Shown: positions 1 to 7,776, counted from the stretch's first letter. The stretch is DNA of 64,000 nucleotides from Halobacteriales archaeon QS_4_69_225 (GCA_003020965.1 PXRL01000028.1:30253-94252); one strand, 5' to 3'. Numbers and translations: made by a program. The notes: generated by a model not told the origin, from the sequence alone.

Positions 1-61
1 CTCGAGGAAGGGGGCTCCGCGCTACCGCACGATTGAAACCCGCGTCGGCCGACCCGCCGAC

Positions 62-1078
62 ATGGCTCTCGACCGCCGGGCCAGCGCCGCGGGCTTTCTC
101 GGGGCGGCCGTCGTCCTCGGGGTCCTGGCGACGGTCGTCGGCGTCGGCGATCTCCTCGGCGCGCTCGCCCGGGCCCGGTCGGGTGCCGTCGTCGCCGTCT
201 TCGGCGCCGCCGGGGTGTGGCTCCTGGCGTGGGCGCTGGCGCTGCGGACCGTCCTCGGGGCGCTCGGCGCGGCCGTCTCGCCGCTCCGGGCGGCCGCCGT
301 CTACGCGGGCGTGCTGTTCGCCAACAACGTCACCCCATTCGGGCAGGCCGGCGGCGAGCCGGTCAGCGCGCTGCTGATCGCCGACGTCGCCGGCACCGAC
401 TACGAGACCGCGCTGGCGGCCGTCGCCAGTGCCGACTCGCTGAACCTCGTCCCCTCGACGGCGCTGGGGCTGGTCGGCGTGACCTACCTCTCGGTGACCG
501 TCGCCGTCGGCGACCGGCTCCGGCTGGCGACGGCCGCCGTCGTCGGGCTGGCGGTCGCGCTGCCGGCCGGCGGCTACCTCGGCTGGCGCTACCGCGAGCG
601 GGTCGAGGCGGGCGCGGTCGGCGCCCTCGCGGCGGCCGCCGGCGCCGTCGGCCGGCTGCTGCCGCGGATCGAGCCGCCGTCCCGGGCGGCCGTCGCGGGC
701 CGCGTCGGCGGCTTCTTCGAGGCCGTCGGGGTCGTCGGGACCGACCGCCGGCGACTGCTCGTCGCGGTCGGCCTCTCGGCGACCGGCTGGCTGGCGCAGG
801 CGACGGCGCTGTGGCTCGCGCTGTACGCCGTCGGCGCGGCCGTGCCGCCGGCGGCCGTCCTCGTCGCCGTCCCCGTCGGCGCCATCGCGGGCGTGACACC
901 GTTGCCCGGCGGGCTCGGCGGGATCGAGGCGGCGCTGGTCGCGCTGCTCGTCCCGCTGGCCGGCGTCGACGCCGCCACCGCCGCCGCGGCCGTCGTCATC
1001 CACCGCGGCGGCATCTACTGGCTGCCGACGCTCCTCGGCGGCGGCGTCGTCGCCGCCGTCGGCGCCGATCGCGTCTGA
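62..1078 (+). CDS. UPF0104 / LPG-synthase-TM-like membrane protein
   Basis: A 338-residue protein made almost entirely of hydrophobic helices (about 8), with no soluble domain. The segment NNVTPFGQAGGEP near residue 82 and the later TPLPGGLGGIEA stretch match the flippase-like domain (UPF0104, related to the membrane part of lysylphosphatidylglycerol synthase; archaeal AglD-type proteins carry it too). This suggests a role in handling a lipid or lipid-linked substrate in the cytoplasmic membrane, but the substrate cannot be read from the sequence. It lies 54 bp ahead of the S19e gene on the same strand. The ATG at 62 opens the frame directly before the first hydrophobic helix. Confidence 0.8.
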   Translation: MALDRRASAAGFLGAAVVLGVLATVVGVGDLLGALARARSGAVVAVFGAAGVWLLAWALALRTVLGALGAAVSPLRAAAVYAGVLFANNVTPFGQAGGEPVSALLIADVAGTDYETALAAVASADSLNLVPSTALGLVGVTYLSVTVAVGDRLRLATAAVVGLAVALPAGGYLGWRYRERVEAGAVGALAAAAGAVGRLLPRIEPPSRAAVAGRVGGFFEAVGVVGTDRRRLLVAVGLSATGWLAQATALWLALYAVGAAVPPAAVLVAVPVGAIAGVTPLPGGLGGIEAALVALLVPLAGVDAATAAAAVVIHRGGIYWLPTLLGGGVVAAVGADRV

Positions 1079-1132
1079 ACCGTCCGTCGCGGACCAACAG
1101 CATTAAGCGCGGCCACCGGAAATCGAGACGTA

Positions 1133-1588
1133 ATGACGACGTTCTACGACGTCCCCGCCGAGGACCTCATCGAGGCGGTCGCCGAGGAGATCGCCGACGA
1201 ACTGGACCAGCCCGACTGGGTCGACTTCGCGAAGACCGGCACCGGCCGCGAACTGCCGCCGGAGCAGGACGACTTCTGGGCCCGCCGGGCCGCCAGTCTC
1301 CTCCGGAAGGTCGCCGACAACGGCCCCATCGGCGTCGAGCGGCTGCGGAGGGCCTACGGCGACTCGACGAGCGGCTCGACCCGCTACCGGGTCCGACCGA
1401 AGAACAAGACCGACGGCTCCGGCAACATCGTCCGGACCGCCCTCCAGCAGCTCGAGGAGGCTGGCTACGTCGAGACGAACGAGGGCCGCGGCCGCACCGT
1501 CACCGGCGAGGGCCGCACCCTACTGGACGACACCGCCGAGGAACTCATCGAAAAACTCGACCGCCCCGAACTCGAGCGCTACGCATAG
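1133..1588 (+). CDS. rps19e: 30S ribosomal protein S19e
   Basis: A 151-residue protein of the archaeal/eukaryotic small-subunit family S19e, a winged-helix ribosomal protein with no bacterial counterpart. Family landmarks are the N-terminal FYDVPAEDLI, the DWVDFAKTG block, the WxRRAASLLRK helix and the GSGNIVRTALQQLEEAG helix-turn. The length is normal. The stop codon (1586-1588) is followed without a gap by the conserved hairpin element at 1589. The next gene downstream on this strand, PDCD5, is also a translation- or nucleic-acid-linked archaeal protein, but nearly 500 bp separate them. Confidence 0.97.
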   Translation: MTTFYDVPAEDLIEAVAEEIADELDQPDWVDFAKTGTGRELPPEQDDFWARRAASLLRKVADNGPIGVERLRRAYGDSTSGSTRYRVRPKNKTDGSGNIVRTALQQLEEAGYVETNEGRGRTVTGEGRTLLDDTAEELIEKLDRPELERYA

Positions 1589-1647
1589 CCACTTTTTACA
1601 CGGGGCGCCTGCGGCGCCCCGGCAAAAACGTGGGGAAAATATGCGCG
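1589..1647 (+). repeat. Conserved hairpin element, copy 1 (3' of S19e)
   Basis: It begins on the base after the S19e stop. The order is CCAC, T5, ACACGG, an 8-bp GC stem (GGGGCGCC with GGCGCCCC), CCGGC, A5, CGTGG, then GAAAATATGCGCG. The outer CCAC/GTGG and T5/A5 tracts also pair, so the whole forms a long imperfect hairpin with a U-tract. Copies 2 (7777-7840) and 3 (8117-8182, opposite strand) keep the flanks and change the stem. A terminator or other 3'-UTR structure is an inference. Confidence 0.75.
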
Positions 1648-2064
1648 AGAGTCTCCAGCCGCGCCCTTCGGGCGCGTTATCTGCAAACGGGCGGCGGGGC
1701 CGCCCGTTTGCACGGCTCGAGGGACCGGAGGTCCCTCGGCGGTCGACTCTCGCTACCGGACGTCGGGCGCCTCCGGCGCCCTCGTCCGGCGAACCGCGCC
1801 TCGCTCCGCTCGGCGCGGACGTTTCATCCATGTGTGCCGGACTCTGCGCTTCGGTCCCTGGCGGGACGTGGATGTGCGTCGTGTCCGTACCGCCGTCTTC
1901 GAAGATACCGACCCGGACCTCGGCGGATGCCTGCGACGCGCCGGCCGACGACGGCGTCCGGGACGGCGTTACGCGCCCGGGACGGTGCGATGGAGGAATG
2001 CAGGCAGTCGGACGGGCCGGCGACGGTCGAAACGGTTTTTCAGGTCCGTCGGTAACAGGTGCAC
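1648..2064. other. Hairpin-rich intergenic tail
   Basis: About 400 bp without a convincing gene. It contains a run of GC-rich inverted repeats, each with a 3-4 nt loop: gcgcccttcgggcgc at 1669-1683, a longer one around 1685-1712 (arms gcaaacgggcgg and ccgcccgtttgc), gggaccggaggtccc near 1722, and ggcgcctccggcgcc near 1767. The same kind of hairpin series follows copies 2 and 3 of the conserved element, so this is probably the variable part of one composite element. Several open frames cross it but none looks like protein. Confidence 0.5.
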
Positions 2065-2412
2065 ATGAGCGGCAACCCGGACGAGGAGGAACTGGAGGAG
2101 CTCCGACAGCGGAAGATGGAACAGCTCAAGGACCGCCAGGGCGGCGAGGGCGAGGAAGCAAGGGAGGCCCAGCGGCAGCAGGCCGAGGCCCAGAAGGAGG
2201 CGATGTTGAAGCAGGCGCTGACCGACGGCGCCCGCAAGCGGCTCAACACGGTGAAGATGTCGAAGCCGGAGTTCGGCGAGAAGGTCGAACAGCAGGTCGT
2301 CGCCCTGGCCCGGAGCGGCCGGCTCCAGGGCCGCATCGACGAGGAGAAGATGAAAGAGATTCTCGAGGAGATGAAACCCGACTCGAAGAGCTTCGACATC
2401 CGTCGCCGGTAG
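2065..2412 (+). CDS. PDCD5 family DNA-binding protein
   Basis: A 115-residue, highly charged, helical protein of the PDCD5/TFAR19 family found throughout archaea and eukaryotes. It has the usual acidic N-terminus ([15 protein letters not shown]), a Gln/Glu-rich helix and the conserved core [20 protein letters not shown], followed by the [20 protein letters not shown] helix. The ATG at 2065 is preferred over an upstream in-frame GTG at 2059. The next gene's ATG follows this stop codon directly, so the two are probably co-transcribed. The molecular role in archaea is not settled; DNA binding is the family description. Confidence 0.93.
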   Translation: MSGNPDEEELEELRQRKMEQLKDRQGGEGEEAREAQRQQAEAQKEAMLKQALTDGARKRLNTVKMSKPEFGEKVEQQVVALARSGRLQGRIDEEKMKEILEEMKPDSKSFDIRRR

Positions 2413-3006
2413 ATGGAGTGTGGACTGCTGTTCAGCGGCGGGAAGGACTCGGGGCTGGCGGCCCTGCTGCTCGACGATTTCTACGACGTGACGCTGGTGA
2501 CGGCGCACTTCGGGCTGACCGACGATTGGCAGCACGCCGCCGAGGCCGCCGGGGCGCTCGGCTTCCGGTTCGAGGCCGTCGAGCTCGCCGAGGACGCCGC
2601 CGATTCGGCCGCCGAGCGGATGCACGAGGACGGCTACCCGCGGCGGGGCATCCAGGCGGTCCACGAGGCGGCGCTGGAGGCCGTCGCCGCCGACTACGAC
2701 GTCGTCGCCGACGGGACGCGCCGGGACGACCGGGTGCCGACCGTCTCCCGGGCCGTCGCCCAGAGCCTCGAGGACCGCCACGACGTCGACTACGTCGCGC
2801 CGCTGTCGGGGTTCGGGCGCAACGCCGTCGACCGGCTCGTCGAGCGGCACCTCGACGTCGAGTCCGGCCCCAGCGAGGACCTCCCCAAGGGTGACTACGA
2901 GGCGGAACTGCGGACCCTGCTCCGCCGGCGGTGGGGACCCGACGCCGTCGGGGAGGTGTTCCCCGACCACGAGCAGACCCGCGTCGTCGGCCGCGGCTCC
3001 GGGTAG
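2413..3006 (+). CDS. PP-loop ATPase superfamily protein (COG2117-like)
   Basis: A 197-residue protein starting with the PP-loop signature LLFSGGKDSGLAAL (residues 5-18), the ATP-pyrophosphatase P-loop of the adenine-nucleotide alpha-hydrolase fold used by tRNA thiolases and asparagine synthases. DVVADGTRRDDRVPT in the middle resembles the second nucleotide/substrate region. It fits the archaeal group COG2117, annotated only as a predicted tRNA-thiouridylation-related subunit. No zinc-cysteine pairs are present, unlike TtuA/Ncs6. It abuts the PDCD5 gene with zero spacing and is followed after 42 bp by trkA. Confidence 0.8.
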   Translation: MECGLLFSGGKDSGLAALLLDDFYDVTLVTAHFGLTDDWQHAAEAAGALGFRFEAVELAEDAADSAAERMHEDGYPRRGIQAVHEAALEAVAADYDVVADGTRRDDRVPTVSRAVAQSLEDRHDVDYVAPLSGFGRNAVDRLVERHLDVESGPSEDLPKGDYEAELRTLLRRRWGPDAVGEVFPDHEQTRVVGRGSG

Positions 3007-3048
3007 CCTGCAGGTATCTTTTTGCCCTGGGGTGTCGTAGCACGGGAT

Positions 3049-3702
3049 ATGAGGTTCATCATCGTCGGCTACGGCCGCGTCGGCGCCCGCACCACCGACA
3101 TCCTCGCCAGCGAGGGCAACGAGGTGGTCGTCGTCGAGCGGGACGGCGAGACGGTCCGGCGCGCCCGCGACGCCGGGGTCGAGGCCATCGAGGGCGACGG
3201 CGCCGACGAGCGCGTCCTCGAGCGTGCCGGGCTGGCGGACGCCGACGCGCTCGCGGCGCTGACGGGCGACCTGAACGTCAACTTCACCGCCTGTACCGTC
3301 GCCAACAACGACGGCTGCCGGACGGTACTCCGCATCGACGAGGACTACCGCCAGGAGATCTACGAGACCTACGCCGGCGACGTCGACGAGGTCATCTACC
3401 CCGAACGGCTCGGAGCGGCTGGCGCGAAGACGGCGCTGCTCGGCGGCGACCTGAACGTCCTCGGGGACCTGACCGAGCAGTTGACCGCGACGACCCTCGA
3501 GGTCCCGGCGGAATCGCCCGTCGTCGGCACCCGCGTCGTGAAGCTCGACCTCCCGGAGGGCGCCCGACTGTACGCCCACGGGCGCCGCGGCGAGCCGATG
3601 ACCGTGCCGCTGCCGCGAACGACGATCGAGCCCGGCGATCAGGTGGCGCTCATGGCCGAGCAGTCCGCCATCGACGCCGTTCGCGACCGACTGCACGGCT
3701 GA
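3049..3702 (+). CDS. trkA: TrkA-type potassium channel/transport regulator (RCK)
   Basis: A 217-residue peripheral membrane regulator of K+ uptake. The N-terminal TrkA-N Rossmann domain opens with MRFIIVGYGRVGARTTDIL (GxGxxG dinucleotide motif), has the acidic strand-2 end VVVVERD, and contains the family block ADALAALTGDLNVNFTAC. EVIYPERLGAAGAKTALLGG leads into a C-terminal TrkA-C domain (from about residue 135). The ATG at 3049 starts exactly at the beta-1 strand; upstream in-frame codons give no domain sequence. A paralogue with the same architecture is at 36839-37525. No TrkH/TrkG channel subunit lies in the window. Confidence 0.93.
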   Translation: MRFIIVGYGRVGARTTDILASEGNEVVVVERDGETVRRARDAGVEAIEGDGADERVLERAGLADADALAALTGDLNVNFTACTVANNDGCRTVLRIDEDYRQEIYETYAGDVDEVIYPERLGAAGAKTALLGGDLNVLGDLTEQLTATTLEVPAESPVVGTRVVKLDLPEGARLYAHGRRGEPMTVPLPRTTIEPGDQVALMAEQSAIDAVRDRLHG

Positions 3703-3900
3703 CGACCGCCGGCCGTCGAACGGGTCGGGCGCGCCGGGGAGGATGGGAGAGTTCGAGGTCGTCGGTGCGCGCCCACGCACTCGCACGCCTGGCGCCGACA
3801 TAAATCCGCGTCAGACGGGCGTGTGACCGCCGGCCGGCCCGGCCGGCGCCGGCGACGGTCCCGCCCCGGCTCTCGGGGATGCCGCGGCACCCCACCCCGA

Positions 3901-3924
3901 CACGAAACCGGAGTCGGTTTCGTG
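3901..3924. promoter_or_regulatory. Perfect 10-bp inverted repeat upstream of MOT1 gene
   Basis: CACGAAACCG, a GAGT spacer, then CGGTTTCGTG: an exact 10-bp palindrome with a 4-nt loop, 65 bp ahead of the molybdate transporter ATG. No coding sequence covers it. It could be a repressor operator or the terminator hairpin of an upstream transcript; it has no U-tract, which slightly favours the operator reading. Confidence 0.4.
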
Positions 3925-3989
3925 GCGGCACGCCGAAACCCCGACCGGTTACCGGAAAATCACATACGTATCCGGCCGAACGACCGGCC

Positions 3990-5069
3990 ATGGCGACGGT
4001 CCTGCCGGAGCGACGCCGGTACGATGTGGCCCCGGGGGAGTTCACCGGCGCGATAGGGGATTCGATTACGGTCCTCCCGCTGGTCGCCGCCGTCGGGGCG
4101 CTGACCCCGGCGTCGCTGCCGCACGTCCTCGCCGGCTTCGCGGTCTTCCAGGTCGTCTGGGGCGCCGTCTACGGGGTGCCGCTGTCGGTCGAGCCGATGA
4201 AGGCGCTGGCGGGGCTGGCCGTCGCCGGCGCGGTCGGCTACGGCGGCGTCGTCGCGGCGGGGCTCGCCGCCGGCGTCGTCCTCCTGGCGGCGGGACGGCT
4301 CGGCCTGCTGTCGCGGCTGGCGGCGGCCGTCGGCGAGCCGGTCGTCCGCGGGGTCCAGTTCGCCGTCGCCTGCCTGCTCGTCGTCGCCGCGGCCGACCTC
4401 GCGACGGCAGCGCCGGTCGTCGCGGTCGCCGGCCTCGCCCTCGCCGCCGTCGTGGCCGCCGTCTCGCCGCGGGCCGTCGGGTTGGTCGTCCTCGCGGCCG
4501 GCCTCCTGTGGGGGCTGTGGGCCGCGGGCCTACCGGCGGCATCGGTCCCGGCGGCGACGCCGTTTCCGTCCGGCGGGCCGACGCTCTCCCGGGCGGCCCT
4601 CGAGGGAACCGTCGCCCAGCTGGCGATGACCGTCGGCAACGCCGCCGTCGCCACGTCGTTGCTGCTGTCGGACCGCTACGGGGCCGACGTCTCGCCGGAT
4701 CGTCTCGCCGAGAGCATGGGTGCGATGAACCTGCTGGCGGTGCCGCTGGGGGCGCTTCCGATGTGTCACGGCTCCGGTGGCCTGGCCGGCAAACACGCCT
4801 TCGGCGCCCGGACGGCGACCGCGAACCTCGTCGCCGGCTGTCTGTACGGCGGGCTCGCGGTCGTCTCCGGGCTGTTCGAGGCGGTCCCGATGGCGCTTTT
4901 GGGCGTCCTCCTCGTGGCGGTGGCGGCGTCGCTGGCCCGGACCGCCCTCGCGGCGACCGACCGGCCCGTCTTCGTCGTCGCCGTCGGCGCCCTCGCGGTT
5001 CTCACGAACGTCGGCGTCGCCTTCGTCGCCGGCGCCGCCTGGTGGCTCCGCCCCCGAGCGTTTAGATGA
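3990..5069 (+). CDS. MOT1-type molybdate/sulfate transporter
   Basis: A 359-residue membrane protein with about 10 hydrophobic helices. GEFTGAIGDSITVLPL near the N-terminus and PMCHGSGGLAGKHAFGAR near residue 253 are the hallmarks of the MOT1/SulP-related molybdate transporter family (Pfam MFS_MOT1). It probably imports molybdate or sulfate across the cytoplasmic membrane. The ATG at 3990 is chosen because the preceding in-frame codons are Arg/Pro-rich, non-domain sequence. A perfect inverted repeat lies 65 bp upstream. No Mo-cofactor biosynthesis gene is adjacent, although a MOSC-domain gene is at 62297-63100. Confidence 0.85.
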   Translation: MATVLPERRRYDVAPGEFTGAIGDSITVLPLVAAVGALTPASLPHVLAGFAVFQVVWGAVYGVPLSVEPMKALAGLAVAGAVGYGGVVAAGLAAGVVLLAAGRLGLLSRLAAAVGEPVVRGVQFAVACLLVVAAADLATAAPVVAVAGLALAAVVAAVSPRAVGLVVLAAGLLWGLWAAGLPAASVPAATPFPSGGPTLSRAALEGTVAQLAMTVGNAAVATSLLLSDRYGADVSPDRLAESMGAMNLLAVPLGALPMCHGSGGLAGKHAFGARTATANLVAGCLYGGLAVVSGLFEAVPMALLGVLLVAVAASLARTALAATDRPVFVVAVGALAVLTNVGVAFVAGAAWWLRPRAFR

Positions 5070-5089
5070 CTCAGCTCTGAAGGGCGGGT

Positions 5090-5185
5090 ATGTCGTGGTC
5101 CGAGCTGTTCGAGCGGGGCGAAGCCTACGAGACATCGGTCGAGGCCGTCGTCGCGGCCCTCGAGGAGCGCCGCGATGACGGGTGA
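5090..5185 (+). CDS. 31-residue micro-protein preceding PIN gene
   Basis: ATG at 5090 reads MSWSELFERGEAYETSVEAV and ends with ALEERRDDG before TGA. It is a single amphipathic acidic helix-rich peptide. It overlaps the start of the PIN-domain gene by 11 bp (5175-5185), the usual coupling of an upstream small partner with a downstream PIN protein. The codon use is that of real haloarchaeal genes (third positions G/C). I recall no named family; an antitoxin-like or regulatory partner is an inference from position only. Confidence 0.6.
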   Translation: MSWSELFERGEAYETSVEAVVAALEERRDDG

Positions 5186-5648
5186 GGCGGATCCGACCCG
5201 GGTCGTCGCCGACGCCGACGTCCTGGCGGCGGACCTGCTGGTCGGCGACGCCGCCCGCGAGGCGCTGGACGTCGTCCGGCGGCACTCCTGGCTCGAGCTG
5301 GTCGCCACCGAGGAGCTACTGGCGGAGGCGACGGCGGTCGTCGCCGAACTCGCCGACGCCGACCTGGCCGACGACTGGCGGGCGACGGCCGGGGCGCTGG
5401 CCGACGTCGTCGAGCAGCCGCCCGACGACCACCCCGCGCTGGCGGCCGCCTACCGCGGCGACGCCGCACAGCTGCTGTCGTTCGACGACCGGCTCGGGAG
5501 CGCCGAAACCGGCGCCGCCCTCCAGGGCGTCATGGACGTCAGCGTCCGCCCGCCCGACGCCTTCGTGGCCGTCTTCGATCCCGCCGCCACGTACGAACAC
5601 GCCGTCGGGGAGTCGTACCCCGGCCCCGACCGCGACCCGCGGGCCTGA
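5175..5648 (+). CDS. PIN-like domain protein (haloarchaeal, DUF7384-like)
   Basis: A 157-residue protein with a PIN-like pattern: VVADADVLAADLL at residues 10-22 (first catalytic Asp), an ELLAEA helix, and LLSFDDRL near residue 100 (late acidic pair), as in metal-dependent PIN ribonucleases. The C-terminal extension ends VRPPDAFVAVFDPAATYE. It is translationally coupled to the 31-aa micro-gene upstream (11-bp overlap). A toxin or RNA-processing nuclease role is possible; the partner is unusually short for a classical VapB. The DUF number is from memory and not certain. Confidence 0.7.
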   Translation: MTGEADPTRVVADADVLAADLLVGDAAREALDVVRRHSWLELVATEELLAEATAVVAELADADLADDWRATAGALADVVEQPPDDHPALAAAYRGDAAQLLSFDDRLGSAETGAALQGVMDVSVRPPDAFVAVFDPAATYEHAVGESYPGPDRDPRA

Positions 5649-5701
5649 CGCACCCCGGCCCGTCGGTGCAGGAACGTCCCGTCGGCCGGCCCGGTCGTCG
5701 G

Positions 5702-6484
5702 TCAGTCGGGCGTGTTCAGCCGCGCCGCCAGCCGCCGGGTCAGCCGGTTTGGGAGGACGTTCGACAGCCGCGTCAGCAGCCGGTAGCGCAGGCCGGTGAC
5801 GACGACCGTCTCGCCGGCCTGCAGCCCCTCGTAGCCGGCCCGGGCGACCGCCCGGGCGTCCTGCATCTCGCCGCTGCCGAGCGGGGTGTCCTCGTTGCCA
5901 GCCCGCGCCTGGAACTCCGTGTCGACCGGGCCCGGACACAGCGCCGTCACGTCGACGTCCTCCTCGCGGAGCTCCGCGGCAATTCCCTCCGAGAACGACT
6001 TCAGGTACGCCTTCGAGGCGTAGTAGACGGACATGAACGGCCCGGGGAGCCAGGCGGCCGTCGAGGCGACGTTGAGCACCCCGCCGCGGCCGCGGGCGGC
6101 CATCTCGCGGCCGTAGCGGTGGGTCAGCTGGGTCGGCGTCACCACGTTCAACTGCAGCTGGTCCAGCTCCCGACCGAGGTCGTTCTCGACGAAGGCGCCC
6201 TGCGTGCCGATGCCGACGTTGTTGACCAGGACGTCGACCTGGACGTCCCGCTCGGCCGTCGCCTCGTACAGCTTGGCGGCGGCGTCGACGGAGGCGAGGT
6301 CGGCGTCGATCGCGTACGCTCTGATGCCGTGGTCGTCCTCCAGGCGGTTGGCGAGCGCGAGCAGTTCCGTCTCGCGGCGGGCCACGAGCACGACGTCGTG
6401 GCCGTTGGCGGCGAACTCGGCGGCGAGCGCGCGGCCGATGCCGGCCGAGGCGCCCGTCACGAGCGCCGTTCCGTCGACGGTCAT
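5702..6484 (-). CDS. SDR family NAD(P)-dependent oxidoreductase
   Basis: A 260-residue classical short-chain dehydrogenase/reductase. TGASAGIG at residues 10-17 binds the dinucleotide; the NNxG motif appears as NNVG (88-91) instead of the usual NNAG; catalytic Ser141, Tyr154 and Lys158 (YYASK) are in place, followed by the PGPVDTEF loop. A C-terminal tail rich in Arg and Leu (RLLTRLSNVLPNRL) resembles membrane-associated SDRs of lipid or ketone metabolism. The substrate cannot be inferred. It is transcribed from the 6485-6647 gap; the neighbour upstream is an ITPase gene on the same strand. Confidence 0.92.
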   Translation of the reverse strand: MTVDGTALVTGASAGIGRALAAEFAANGHDVVLVARRETELLALANRLEDDHGIRAYAIDADLASVDAAAKLYEATAERDVQVDVLVNNVGIGTQGAFVENDLGRELDQLQLNVVTPTQLTHRYGREMAARGRGGVLNVASTAAWLPGPFMSVYYASKAYLKSFSEGIAAELREEDVDVTALCPGPVDTEFQARAGNEDTPLGSGEMQDARAVARAGYEGLQAGETVVVTGLRYRLLTRLSNVLPNRLTRRLAARLNTPD

Positions 6485-6647
6485 ACCCGGTGGTCGGGCG
6501 TCCCCGACTTATCGGTGGGGGTTCGGGCCCGCCGGACGACCCACAGCGCGGCGAGGCCGCCGACGCCGACGACGAGTCAGCCGCTCGACGAGAACGTATC
6601 GGTTCCGTGATAATAATCTACTTATCGATGTTACGTCTCCGCGGCGG

Positions 6648-7295
6648 TCACGGCTCCCGGTCGACGAACCACTCGGCGAACGACGCCAGCGCCCGGCCGC
6701 GGTGGGAGACGGCGTTCTTCTCGGCGGGGCTCATCTCCGCCATCGTTCGGCCGTCGTGTTCGAAGATGGGGTCGTAGCCGAAGCCGTCCTCGCCGCGCGG
6801 CTCGACGATGCGGCCCGGGACCGACCCGGCGAACAGCCGCACCGGCAGCGCCCCCTCGGCGACGGCGTCGTCGGTGGCGGCGGCCCCGCGGTCGTCGGCC
6901 GACAGGTTCCGGCCCCGCCGGTCGTCGGTGTCGACCGGCTCCGGGGTGGCCTCGAAGCCGTCGCCGTCGCAGTAGGCGACGACACAACGGAACCACGCCC
7001 GGGTGGCGTCCTCCTCGCGGGCGAGGCGGCCGACGCGCTCGACCCCCAGGGTGTCCTCGACGTACGAGGAGTACGGCCCCGGGAAGCCGTCGAACCCCTC
7101 GAGGAACAGCCCGGCGTCGTCGACGACCACCGGCGCCTCGACGTGCCGGTAGGCCGCGCGGGCGCCCTCGGCGGCGATGGTCCGCATCGAGTCGGCCTGG
7201 ATCTCCGGGTAGTCGTAGTCGACGGCGGCCACCTCCTCGAGGTACTCCTCGGCCTCCCGGATTTTCCCCTCGTTCGTCGTCACGTAGCGGAGCAT
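6648..7295 (-). CDS. XTP/dITP diphosphatase (HAM1/RdgB family)
   Basis: A 215-residue house-cleaning enzyme that hydrolyses non-canonical purine NTPs (ITP, dITP, XTP) to monophosphates. Family motifs are in order: MLRYVTTNEGKIREAEEYL (TxNxxK), VVVDDAGLFLEGFDGFPGPYSSY (catalytic Asp and substrate loop), GEDGFGYDPIF (100% family motif) and EKNAVSHRGRAL. A linker of about 20 residues rich in Asp and Arg (residues 125-147) is longer than in bacterial RdgB. The 3' end lies 163 bp from the SDR gene start. Confidence 0.93.
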   Translation of the reverse strand: MLRYVTTNEGKIREAEEYLEEVAAVDYDYPEIQADSMRTIAAEGARAAYRHVEAPVVVDDAGLFLEGFDGFPGPYSSYVEDTLGVERVGRLAREEDATRAWFRCVVAYCDGDGFEATPEPVDTDDRRGRNLSADDRGAAATDDAVAEGALPVRLFAGSVPGRIVEPRGEDGFGYDPIFEHDGRTMAEMSPAEKNAVSHRGRALASFAEWFVDREP

Positions 7296-7352
7296 ACCGC
7301 CCGTTGCGGCCGGCGCGGAAAATCCCCACCGATACCGCCACGACCCGGAGGC

Positions 7353-7379
7353 TTATACCCGTGTGAGGTGTACACACGG
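7353..7379 (+). promoter_or_regulatory. TATA box and inverted repeat before the 7383 gene
   Basis: TTATAC at 7353-7358 lies 25-30 bp ahead of the ATG at 7383, so the transcript is expected to be leaderless. The inverted repeat CCGTGTG (7359-7365) / CACACGG (7373-7379) sits exactly between TATA and the start, where a bound repressor would block RNA polymerase. Confidence 0.5.
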
Positions 7380-7382
7380 CAA

Positions 7383-7772
7383 ATGAGTGACGCGGACGAC
7401 GAGCTGCGGGCGACGCTTCTGGACCACTCCGACCACCGCGCGGTCCGGAACGTCTTCGGGGCCTACACCGGCAGCGACACGGCGACGCTGGACGACTACG
7501 TCGAGTCGATGCGGGCCACCGACGGGGCGGTCGCGCTGGTGGCCGACGACGGCGCCGCCGACGTCTACGCCCGCTGGAACGGCGCAGCCGGGCGGTTCGA
7601 GCACCTGACCATCTGGCCGCCGTGGTCCATCGGCGGCTTCGACCACAAGAACGCCGACCGGCTGGCGGCGTTTCTCGGCGAGAAAGACGACATCCGGCCG
7701 ACGCCGCACGGAGCGACCCCCTTCGAGGACCAGCAGGTGCTGTCGAGTCTCTCGCATCGTATCTGGCCCTAG
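7383..7772 (+). CDS. Conserved-looking haloarchaeal protein of unknown function
   Basis: A 129-residue soluble acidic protein; I do not recognise a named family. It has an even mix of helix and strand, with WPPWSIGGFDHKNADRL in the middle and a conserved-looking C-terminus DQQVLSSLSHRIWP. It contains a single His/Asp-rich stretch (LLDHSDHRAV) near the N-terminus but no clear catalytic signature. ATG 7383 is supported by the TATA box 25-30 bp upstream and by the loss of gene-like sequence before it. It is convergent with malate synthase, and both genes end directly at copies of the conserved hairpin element. Confidence 0.75.
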   Translation: MSDADDELRATLLDHSDHRAVRNVFGAYTGSDTATLDDYVESMRATDGAVALVADDGAADVYARWNGAAGRFEHLTIWPPWSIGGFDHKNADRLAAFLGEKDDIRPTPHGATPFEDQQVLSSLSHRIWP

Positions 7773-7776
7773 CAAA

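Noticed and set aside
1969..3801. Long minus-strand open frame (610 codons) opposite PDCD5, the PP-loop gene and trkA.
   Set aside because: It is antisense to three well-recognised genes, has no family motif, and results from the lack of stop codons in high-GC DNA.
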